The notes below the pieces were generated by a model, which worked only from the letters and a program-made list of their open reading frames with translations, made no database searches and had not been told where the DNA came from. Positions 1-5,014 of a DNA stretch of 6,954 nt are shown here, piece after piece. The number at the start of each line of letters is the position of its first letter. Within the stretch, counting starts at the first letter, position 1. Both the position numbers and the translations under genes were made by a program. The DNA lies in contig JAGWRY010000209.1 of assembly GCA_028869495.1 (NCBI GenBank), positions 1-6,954 of the forward strand, given 5' to 3'. The DNA comes from Elusimicrobiota bacterium (GTDB taxonomy: Bacteria; Elusimicrobiota; Elusimicrobia; UBA1565; UBA9628).

Positions 1-1
1 G

Positions 2-757
2 CGCGCGCTCCTCGAGCGCGGGACCCCGGAGGAGCGCGGCGCCGCGGCCCGCCGCCGCGCGGCGCTCCACGGCGAGATCGCCGCCCTCCAGCTGCGCGCC
101 GCCTGGCTCCAGCTGACGGGCGCGGCGCCGCTGACGGCCCCGGCCGTCCGGCGCAACGCGGCGCTGTGGTCGCTGGTCGGCGCGTACAACTCGGCCGCCG
201 CGGCCCGCGCCGACGCCGGCTGGCTCGAGGGGCGCGAGCGCGCCGAGGCCTTGTTCGACGGCGGAGCCGTCGTCGTGTCGCGGCGCTGGACGGTCGCGCG
301 CCCGCAGGACGACGCCGCGGCGCCTCCCCGCCGCCGCCTGGCCGTCCCCGTCGCGACCGCGGTCGGCTACGACGGCGCCGGCAAGGCCGTCCGCGCCCAG
401 CTCCACGCGCTGGACTCGGCCAAGCGGGAGTACCTGGCCGTGCTCGCGCGCGAGGCCGCCCTCGCGCGCTGGACGCGCGTGCTGTCGGGGCCCCGCCCGA
501 CGAAGCGCGACCGCGCCGCCGCGCGCGCCGACCTCCTCGAGGCCCGGGACTGGGCCGCGCGCGGCTTCGTCGCGGCCAAGCAGTCGGCCGCCCAGGAGCT
601 CGACGCGGCGCTCTCCGCGCTCGCCCGCGGCGACGACGCGCTCGCCGCCCGGCACGCGGGCTGGGCGCAAGACGAGCTCGCCCAACGCCGCGCCGAACTC
701 GAACGCATCGCGGCGGGCCTTCGGGCCCGCCTGGCGCGCCTCGCGCGCCGCGCCTAG
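2..757 (+). CDS. Unrecognised Ala/Arg-rich helical protein, 3' part
   Basis: The reading frame is open from base 2 to a TAG at 755-757 and gives 251 residues; the true start lies left of the window. A TTG at 251 could be read as a start, but the 83 codons before it have the same GC-rich third positions as the rest, so the gene most likely continues upstream. The product is dominated by Ala, Arg, Leu and Glu, with long stretches that look amphipathic and helical (about residues 10-40 and 135-250). A short Pro/Arg-rich stretch near residues 100-112 separates two helical halves. No membrane segment, signal peptide, cysteine pair or catalytic motif was recognised, and I assign no function. A coiled-coil or structural role is only a guess. 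It converges with the M13 peptidase gene, with one base between the two stop codons. The overlapping frame ending at 954 is Gly/Arg/Pro-rich and looks like a shadow. Confidence 0.7.
   Translation, partial: RALLERGTPEERGAAARRRAALHGEIAALQLRAAWLQLTGAAPLTAPAVRRNAALWSLVGAYNSAAAARADAGWLEGRERAEALFDGGAVVVSRRWTVARPQDDAAAPPRRRLAVPVATAVGYDGAGKAVRAQLHALDSAKREYLAVLAREAALARWTRVLSGPRPTKRDRAAARADLLEARDWAARGFVAAKQSAAQELDAALSALARGDDALAARHAGWAQDELAQRRAELERIAAGLRARLARLARRA
712..731. repeat. Perfect 8-bp hairpin with TTCG loop near convergent gene ends
   Basis: GGCGGGCC (712-719) and GGCCCGCC (724-731) are exact inverse complements separated by TTCG. On the plus strand this is a C(UUCG)G tetraloop, one of the most stable RNA hairpins known. 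It lies inside the last codons of the plus-strand gene and 27 bases beyond the M13 peptidase stop on the other strand. No T tract follows in either direction, so it is not a standard intrinsic terminator. It could stabilise a 3' end or help Rho-dependent termination, or it may be a by-product of GC-rich Arg/Ala codons. Confidence 0.45.
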
Positions 758-758
758 C

Positions 759-2771
759 CTACCAGACCCGGCAGGCGTTCGCGCGGACCATCGGGTCCGT
801 CGGCCGGCACGAGAAGGCCTTCGCGAACTCGGGCGTGTTCGACAGCGCGCCGATCACGCGCCAGCGCGGAGGCGAGTGCGGGTCCACCCGCGCCAGCAGG
901 CGCGCGATCTGCTCGGTCTCGTTCGTGCACCAGACCTGCGCGAAGCCGAGGTAGAGCCTCTGCTCGGGCGTGAAGCCGTCCAGCGTCGGCGCGACCGCGC
1001 CGGACTTCTCCAGGCTCGCCAGCGCCATCGTGGCCAGGCGCACGCCGCCGTTGTCGGCGGTGTTCTCGCCGAGGGTCAGCCGGCCGTTGAGCTTGACGCC
1101 GGGGATCGTCTCGTAGCCGCCGTACTGGTCGACGAGGCACTGCGTCTTCTCCTTGAAGCGCGCCGCGTCCTCCGGCGTCCACCAGTCGCGCATGTTCCCC
1201 TTCGCGTCGAAGCGGCGGCCCTCGTCGTCGAAGCCGTGCGTCATCTCGTGGCCGATCACGACGCCGATCGCCCCGAGGTTGGCGGCCGGGTCGCCGTCCC
1301 GGTCGAAGAACGGCGGCTGGAGGATGCCGGCCGGGAAGACGATCTCGTTGAGCTGGGGGTCGTAGTACGCGTTGACCGTCGGCGGGGTCATCTCCCACTC
1401 CCGACGGTCCACCGGGCGGCCGATCTTGTTCAGCTCGCGCCGCGTCTCGTACTCGTTCGCGCTGCGGATCGAGGCCAGCAGGTCGCCGCGCTCGATCCTC
1501 ACGCCCTTGTAGTCGCGCCACTTGTCCGGATAGCCGATCTTGTCCACGATCGCGGCCAGCTTCTCCAGCGCCCGCCGGCGCGTGCGCTCCGTCATCCAGT
1601 CCCGCGTCGCCAGGTCCTCCTTCAGCGCCGCGTGCAGGACGGCGACCAGGCGGCGCGTGCGCGCCCGGCCCTCGCGCCCGAAGGTCTTCTCGACGTAGCG
1701 GCGCCCGAGGTCGAAGCCGAGCTCGCGGTTCGTCTCGTCGACGCAGCGCTTCCAGCGCGGGCGCAGCTCCTTGGCTCCGGTCAGCGTGCGTCCGCCGAAG
1801 TCGAACGACTCGTCGACGAAGTCCCGCGACAGCCACGGCGAGGCCGCCGACGCGGCGTGCCAGCGCAGATAGGCCTTCCAGTCGGAGACCGGCAGCGACG
1901 CCGCGAGCGACGAGAAGCCCGCCGCGAAGCCGGTCGAGACGACGTTCATCCAGCGCGAGCGCGGGGCGCCGGCGTCGGCGAAGTAGGCGTTCCAGTCGAA
2001 GTCGGGCGCCAGGCGCGCGAGCTCCCGCGGCGTCTCGCGGTGGTAGACGTTGTCGGGGTCGCGCCGCGTCACGCGGTCCTGGGAGTCCTTCGCGAGCGCG
2101 GTCTCGACGCGCATCACGACGTCCGCCTCGGCGGCGGCCGTCTTCGGGTCGTCGCCGAGCAGGCCGAAGGTCTTGGCGACGTGCCACAGGTACTCGGCGC
2201 GCAGGCGGACCGACTTCGCGTCCGTCTTCAGGTAGTCGTCGCGGTCCGGCAGGCCGAGCCCGCCCTGGTCGACGACCGCGATCACCTTCGTCGCGTCCTT
2301 ATAGTCCTGGTCGGAGCCGAACGAGAAGCCGGCGTCGACGCCCTCGGCGTGCAGGCGCGCGAGCAGGGCGGGCAGGCCCTTCGCCGACGTCAGCGCCGCG
2401 ATCGCGTCGAGGTCGGGCTTCAGGGGCTCCGCGCCCTTGCGGTCGGCGGCGCCCTCGTCCATGCAGGCCGCGTAGAAGTCGCCGATGCGGCGGTCGACCG
2501 CGTCGCGCTTCGGGTCGTCGACCGAGGCCTTCTCGAGGATCCCGCGCAGGACCGTCTTGTTGCGCTCGGCGAGCTCCTGGAAGCGGCCCCAGCGCGACTG
2601 GTCGGGCGGGATCGGGTTCGCCTTCATCCAGCCCCCGCACGCGTACTGGTAGAAGTCCTCGCACGGGGAGACCGAGCGGTCGAGCGCGGACGGATCGAAC
2701 GAGGAGAGCGGCGCGTCGGCGGCGCGGACGGGCAGGGCGGCGGCGAGCAGGAGCGTCGTCAGGAGGAGCAT
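759..2771 (-). CDS. pepO: Secreted M13 family zinc metallopeptidase (neprilysin/PepO type)
   Basis: A 670-residue zinc endopeptidase of the gluzincin M13 family, which cleaves peptides outside the cytoplasm. Length and motifs are complete. The N-terminal family signature CEDFYQYACGGW is at 37-48. The substrate-backbone motif NAYY is at 467-470. The zinc site HEMTH is at 508-512 (H508, H512, catalytic E509), with the third ligand E569 and the supporting D573 in GENTAD. H632 and R638 match neprilysin H711 and R717 in spacing. The C-terminus CRVW is the family's usual Cx(V)W end. Eight cysteines remain after the signal region, as expected for an exported, disulfide-bonded enzyme. Residues 1-18 form a hydrophobic signal peptide (MLLLTTLLL..., likely cut near VRA or RAA), but it has no basic residue before the core, which is unusual. 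The ATG at 2771 is chosen because the signal peptide begins there; the longer frame to 3014 would run antiparallel-free through the upstream DUF1634 gene and lacks family sequence. There is no Shine-Dalgarno site. The gene lies 29 bases after DUF1634. The symbol pepO is by family resemblance. Confidence 0.96.
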   Translation of the reverse strand: MLLLTTLLLAAALPVRAADAPLSSFDPSALDRSVSPCEDFYQYACGGWMKANPIPPDQSRWGRFQELAERNKTVLRGILEKASVDDPKRDAVDRRIGDFYAACMDEGAADRKGAEPLKPDLDAIAALTSAKGLPALLARLHAEGVDAGFSFGSDQDYKDATKVIAVVDQGGLGLPDRDDYLKTDAKSVRLRAEYLWHVAKTFGLLGDDPKTAAAEADVVMRVETALAKDSQDRVTRRDPDNVYHRETPRELARLAPDFDWNAYFADAGAPRSRWMNVVSTGFAAGFSSLAASLPVSDWKAYLRWHAASAASPWLSRDFVDESFDFGGRTLTGAKELRPRWKRCVDETNRELGFDLGRRYVEKTFGREGRARTRRLVAVLHAALKEDLATRDWMTERTRRRALEKLAAIVDKIGYPDKWRDYKGVRIERGDLLASIRSANEYETRRELNKIGRPVDRREWEMTPPTVNAYYDPQLNEIVFPAGILQPPFFDRDGDPAANLGAIGVVIGHEMTHGFDDEGRRFDAKGNMRDWWTPEDAARFKEKTQCLVDQYGGYETIPGVKLNGRLTLGENTADNGGVRLATMALASLEKSGAVAPTLDGFTPEQRLYLGFAQVWCTNETEQIARLLARVDPHSPPRWRVIGALSNTPEFAKAFSCRPTDPMVRANACRVW

Positions 2772-2777
2772 GACGGG

Positions 2778-2804
2778 ATTGTACGAATTCGGGGATCGCG
2801 TCAG
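2778..2804 (-). promoter_or_regulatory. Possible leaderless promoter of the M13 peptidase gene
   Basis: Reading the minus strand, TACAAT (2783-2778) matches the -10 consensus at 5 of 6 positions and is followed by exactly six bases before the ATG at 2771, so transcription would be expected to start at or beside the A of the start codon. CTGACG (2804-2799) matches TTGACA at 4 of 6 and lies 15 bases upstream, overlapping the DUF1634 stop; this spacer is on the short side. No purine-rich ribosome site lies in the 29-base gap. The interpretation as a leaderless promoter is inference. Confidence 0.4.
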
Positions 2805-3205
2805 CGCAGGCCGAAGCGGGACAGGACGACGGTCAGCAGGATCACGCCGAAGACGATCGACGTGATGGCCGCGTACTTGTAGTCGCGGTCGACCAGGAAG
2901 GCGTAGATCGAGACCAGCACGCGCAGGACCGGCGTCAGGATCAGCAGGAAGGTCGCCGACAGCATGTAGGCCGCGGGATCCCCGCGCCGGAGGCCGTCGG
3001 CGACGAGACGCCAATGGTAGTGGCTCGAGATCCAGGCCGGGTCGAGAGGCACGAAGACCGGATGGAGCAGGGCCAGGACCAGGCCGACCGCGAACAGCGC
3101 GGTGCTGATGAACATCCCGCCCATCAGGACCTTGTAGACGTCCGCGTAGACGTTGTCGGGGACGGCCTGGCCTTCGGCGGCGGGGGCGGAGGCGATCTTC
3201 TTCAT
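2801..3205 (-). CDS. DUF1634 small membrane protein, TauE partner
   Basis: A 134-residue membrane protein with a short basic cytoplasmic-type N-terminus (MKKIASAP) and three predicted membrane helices at about 27-48, 79-99 and 111-130. The stretch from LTPVLRV (90-96) through the DRDYKYAA segment (106-113) to the last helix is the conserved core of DUF1634 as I remember it. This family is typically encoded next to TauE/SafE permeases, and that is the case here: the tauE stop (TGA) and this ATG are separated by a single base (TGACATG on the minus strand), which predicts translational coupling. No good Shine-Dalgarno sequence lies before the ATG, which also fits coupling. Its biochemical role is unknown; a regulatory or structural subunit of the permease is a reasonable inference from the pairing, not something shown by the sequence. 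Confidence 0.88.
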   Translation of the reverse strand: MKKIASAPAAEGQAVPDNVYADVYKVLMGGMFISTALFAVGLVLALLHPVFVPLDPAWISSHYHWRLVADGLRRGDPAAYMLSATFLLILTPVLRVLVSIYAFLVDRDYKYAAITSIVFGVILLTVVLSRFGLR

Positions 3206-3206
3206 G

Positions 3207-4100
3207 TCAGACCAGGACCGGCAGGTGCAGGCCGAAGTGCAGGGTCAGGGCCTTGGCCGCCATGCCGTAGGCGAGGTAGATCATCAGCGCGGCGAACAGC
3301 CACTTGAGCGCCGCGCTGTGCAGGCGGTTCATCACCATCGTGCCGACGGTCGCGCCCACCGTCGTTCCGACGGCCACCGGGGCGACCACGTAGAAGTGGA
3401 TCAGGCCGGCCAGGAAGAAGAGGATCGAGCTGACCGCGGCGGTCACGCCGATCATCAGCTTGCTGGTCCCGACGGCGGCCTTCATCGGCACGTTCATGTA
3501 GCGGTTCATCGCGGAGACCTTCAGCACGCCCCCGCCGACGCCGAGCAGGCCCGACGCCATCCCGGCCAGGTACGAGATCCCGGCGCCGACCGGGGCGCCG
3601 GTCACGACGTAGTGGACCGTGCGGCCCGCGGCCTGGTCGTGGTAATCCCCGCGCAGCTCCAGGAAGGCCGACAGGCGGTCCTGGCGGGCGTTGACGAAGT
3701 CGCCGGACGCGATGCGCTGGTCGTCGAGATGGCGCGTCGAGAACGCGGCCCAGCTCATGTAGGCGAGCAGGGCCGCGAAGATCAGCAGCATCACCCACTC
3801 GCGCAGGTACAGCGCGAGCACGCTGCCCGAGAGCGCGCCGATCGTCGTCGCGACCTCCAGGAACATCGCCAGGCGCAGGTTCGTGATGCGCTGGTCGACG
3901 TAGGACGAGCCCCCCGCGTTCGACGTCGCGATGACCGAGACGATGCTCGAGGCGACGGCGATCTTCATCGGCAGCTGGAACATCAGGACCATCATCGGCA
4001 CGATGAAGATGCCGCCGCCGACGCCGAGGAGCGCGCCGAAAAATCCGGCGCAGCCCGCTGCGCCCGACAACGCCGCCGCATAGCGCCAGGAGAAGAACAT
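3207..4100 (-). CDS. TauE/SafE-type sulfite/organosulfur anion exporter permease
   Basis: A 297-residue polytopic membrane protein of the TauE/SafE (DUF81) family, which export sulfite, sulfoacetate or related anions across the inner membrane. The internal duplication of the family is visible: GALLGVGGGIFIVP (22-35) followed by LPMKIAVASS (43-52) is echoed by SGLLGVGGGVLKVS (183-196) followed by VPMKAAVGTS (204-213). A hydrophilic insert of about 45 residues at 121-165 separates the two halves. Roughly eight hydrophobic segments are seen. The ATG at 4100 is chosen because the hydrophobic start MFFSWRYAAALSG follows directly; an in-frame TTG at 4118 overlapping the methyltransferase stop is a weaker alternative. 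It lies 14 bases after the methyltransferase gene and one base before DUF1634. Substrate cannot be read from the sequence, and no sulfur-metabolism gene lies in the window to narrow it. Confidence 0.93.
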   Translation of the reverse strand: MFFSWRYAAALSGAAGCAGFFGALLGVGGGIFIVPMMVLMFQLPMKIAVASSIVSVIATSNAGGSSYVDQRITNLRLAMFLEVATTIGALSGSVLALYLREWVMLLIFAALLAYMSWAAFSTRHLDDQRIASGDFVNARQDRLSAFLELRGDYHDQAAGRTVHYVVTGAPVGAGISYLAGMASGLLGVGGGVLKVSAMNRYMNVPMKAAVGTSKLMIGVTAAVSSILFFLAGLIHFYVVAPVAVGTTVGATVGTMVMNRLHSAALKWLFAALMIYLAYGMAAKALTLHFGLHLPVLV

Positions 4101-4108
4101 GCGGCCCG

Positions 4109-4114
4109 ATTCTA
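4109..4114 (-). promoter_or_regulatory. TAGAAT -10-like hexamer before tauE
   Basis: On the minus strand TAGAAT (4114-4109) follows the methyltransferase stop codon immediately and precedes the tauE ATG by eight bases. It matches TATAAT at 5 of 6. If used, the transcript would have a leader of about two bases. No convincing -35 was found at 16-18 bases; the DNA there is the GC palindrome CCGGCGGCCGCCGG (4123-4136), part of the methyltransferase gene. No Shine-Dalgarno site lies in the gap. It could be chance, with tauE simply read through from the gene before it. Confidence 0.3.
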
Positions 4115-4774
4115 TCAAATGGCCGGCGGCCGCCGGAACAGCGCGACGTCGCGCGACGGGCGCTCGAGCGTCCAGCCCCAGCGCCGCGCGATCCAGGCCA
4201 GCGTCTCCGGGCGGTAGAACGCGACGTGCGTCGGGTCGCGGCGGTACCACCAGTCCGCGAAAGCCGCGTCGTCCTCCAGGACCCCGGTCATGACGCCCAG
4301 CAGGCCCCCGGGGGACAGCAGGCCCGCCAGCCGCTCCAGGTCCTCGCCCGGGCGGCGCAGGTGCTCGAGGACCTCGGTCGCGACGACGAACTCGTAGCGG
4401 TCGGAGAGAGCGCCCGCGTCCGGCGCGAAGAACGGGTCGTAGTCGCGGGTCGCGAAGCCCCGCTCGGCCAGCATCCGCGAGGCCGTCGGCCCCGGGCCGC
4501 AGCCGTAGTCGAGCCCGCGCGCCCCCGGCGGCAGGCGCGCGCACAGCGGCGCCAGCAGGCGGTCCAGGAAAGCGCGGTAGGCGGGGTCGTCCGGGCGGTT
4601 GTCGTGCTTCTCGTAGCGCGCGCGCTCGCGCGCGGGGTCCAGGTGCTCGGCCGCGGGCGCGAAGGTCAGCGCGCAGACCCCGCAGCGGCGGAAGGAGCGG
4701 CCCTCGGCGCGCGCGAAGTCGCGCGTCCCTCCCCCGCAGAGCGGGCAGTGCTCGGCCACGAGCCATTCTACCAC
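4115..4774 (-). CDS. Class I SAM-dependent methyltransferase with N-terminal zinc ribbon
   Basis: A 219-residue protein in two parts. An N-terminal zinc-ribbon-like knuckle has CPLC (C10, C13) and CGVC (C31, C34). A Rossmann-fold methyltransferase domain follows from about residue 85: motif I is LDYGCGPG (88-95), the acidic end of strand 2 is in DYDPFF (111-116), the Methyltransf_11/23-type motif EVLEHL is at 134-139, and LSPGG (153-157) is the following motif. The segment with DPTHVAFYRPETL (180-192) resembles a conserved block in small zinc-knuckle methyltransferases found near nucleotide-sugar and cell-surface genes, but the substrate cannot be predicted. The listed start is GTG at 4774; a second GTG at 4759 would give 214 residues and still keep both cysteine pairs. 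Neither has a Shine-Dalgarno site. It is the first gene of the minus-strand run and faces hsp20 across a 240-base gap. Confidence 0.88.
   Translation of the reverse strand: MVEWLVAEHCPLCGGGTRDFARAEGRSFRRCGVCALTFAPAAEHLDPARERARYEKHDNRPDDPAYRAFLDRLLAPLCARLPPGARGLDYGCGPGPTASRMLAERGFATRDYDPFFAPDAGALSDRYEFVVATEVLEHLRRPGEDLERLAGLLSPGGLLGVMTGVLEDDAAFADWWYRRDPTHVAFYRPETLAWIARRWGWTLERPSRDVALFRRPPAI
4765..4770 (-). promoter_or_regulatory. TAGAAT -10-like hexamer at the methyltransferase start
   Basis: TAGAAT on the minus strand (4770-4765) lies just inside the GTG-4774 version of the gene and five bases before the alternative GTG at 4759. If it is a -10 element, transcription would begin at about the second GTG, and the GTG at 4774 could not be the start. 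It would then be the third TANAAT-before-start arrangement in the minus-strand genes. No clear -35 was found. Confidence 0.3.
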
Positions 4775-4794
4775 GGGCGTCGCGGCCGAACCGT

Positions 4795-4803
4795 TGCGAT
4801 AAT
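4795..4803 (+). promoter_or_regulatory. Extended -10-like promoter element
   Basis: TGC (4795-4797) followed by GATAAT (4798-4803) fits the extended -10 form TGn-TATAAT with 5 of 6 matches in the hexamer, keeping the key A at position 2 and T at position 6. It stands out in otherwise GC-only DNA. No -35 is evident, which extended -10 promoters can tolerate. Predicted transcription start is about 4810, which would place the structured stretch and the terminator-like hairpin at 4907-4944 inside the transcript. CGTTGCGA at 4792-4799 recurs at 4967-4974. Confidence 0.4.
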
Positions 4804-4809
4804 TCGGCC

Positions 4810-4945
4810 CGGACGGGCGGCGTCAGCCTCTCGTCCCAGCGCGGCCTCCGCCAGGAGGCTCGACGCAAGGGCGCATCGGAGCGCCTCCCAGGTGCTCCGC
4901 AGTACGGCCGGGCGGGTCGAGGGTCCCGCCCGGCTTCGCCTTTTA
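4810..4945 (+). ncRNA. Candidate structured small RNA or hsp20 leader
   Basis: No coding sequence is supported here, but three strong hairpins follow one another. First, 4820-4830 pairs with 4855-4866: 11 bp with one bulged C (4861), enclosing a 4-bp stem 4841-4844/4848-4851. Second, 4877-4885 pairs with 4891-4899: 9 bp including one G-U, with a TCCCA loop. Third, 4907-4916 pairs with 4925-4934: 10 perfect bp, followed by TTCGCCTTTT. The G-U pair (G4883/T4893) and two helix-extending G-U pairs (T4831/G4854, G4906/T4935) work only in a plus-strand RNA, and the T tract is also on that side. With the extended -10 element just upstream, a transcript of about 135 nt is predicted. It resembles no RNA family I know (not tRNA, SRP RNA or a CIRCE element). 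It could instead be a long, attenuated 5' leader of hsp20. Both readings are inference from structure. Confidence 0.4.
4907..4944 (+). terminator. Intrinsic-terminator-like hairpin upstream of hsp20
   Basis: GCCGGGCGGG (4907-4916) and CCCGCCCGGC (4925-4934) form a perfect 10-bp stem with an 8-base loop; TTCGCCTTTT follows. The T tract is interrupted, so efficiency is uncertain. No plus-strand gene lies upstream that would need a terminator, which is why it is best explained as the end of a small RNA or as an attenuator in the hsp20 leader. Part of the right arm (4926-4932) could alternatively pair with CGGGCGG at 4814-4820. Confidence 0.55.
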
Positions 4946-4969
4946 TGGGCTCCCCTCCGGTCGGAGCGT

Positions 4970-4978
4970 TGCGAAATT
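4970..4978 (+). promoter_or_regulatory. Weak extended -10-like element before hsp20
   Basis: TGC-GAAATT (4970-4978) repeats the pattern of TGC-GATAAT at 4795-4803, keeping A at position 2 and T at position 6 but only 3 of 6 consensus bases. It lies in the one AT-rich patch near hsp20 and would give a leader of about 30 bases starting near 4985. TACAAA at 4978-4983 is a competing -10. No heat-shock sigma-32 element and no CIRCE inverted repeat was found. Confidence 0.2.
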
Positions 4979-4988
4979 ACAAAAGCGA

Positions 4989-5010
4989 GAGCGAAAGCTC
5001 GAAAGGAGGG
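4989..5010 (+). promoter_or_regulatory. hsp20 ribosome binding site with adjacent GNRA hairpin
   Basis: AAGGAGG (5003-5009) is a full-length Shine-Dalgarno match five bases before the ATG at 5015 and fixes that start. Directly upstream, GAGC-GAAA-GCTC (4989-5000) forms a 4-bp hairpin with a GNRA loop. CCCTCC at 4953-4958 is the exact complement of GGAGGG at 5005-5010 and could mask the site at low temperature if the transcript starts far enough upstream. Confidence 0.7.
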
Positions 5011-5014
5011 CATT

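Noticed and set aside
166..954. 262-codon plus-strand frame over the left gene and the M13 3' end
   Set aside because: Its product is Gly/Arg/Pro-rich without motifs, it overlaps two better frames, and the frame from base 2 has protein-like composition.
876..2882. 668-codon plus-strand open frame opposite the M13 gene
   Set aside because: It lies antisense to a complete M13 peptidase with all motifs; the product is Arg/Val/Ala-rich low-complexity sequence typical of a GC-rich shadow frame.
4123..4136. Perfect 14-base palindrome CCGGCGGCCGCCGG before tauE
   Set aside because: It encodes the Arg-Arg-Pro-Pro end of the methyltransferase with GC-rich codons; a hairpin this tight without a T tract is unlikely to act as a terminator, and an operator role has no support.
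3207..4868. 553-codon minus frame joining tauE to the methyltransferase region
   Set aside because: Only the last 297 codons are TauE; the upstream part is out of frame with the zinc-ribbon methyltransferase and is a shadow, not a fusion.
4794..4974. TTGCGA (4794-4799 and 4969-4974) as -35 boxes
   Set aside because: No -10-like hexamer occurs 16-18 bases downstream of either copy (GC-only or CGAAAG there).
4775..5014. Sigma-32 promoter or CIRCE element for hsp20
   Set aside because: No CTTGAA...CCCCAT pair and no TTAGCACTC-n9-GAGTGCTAA inverted repeat was found.
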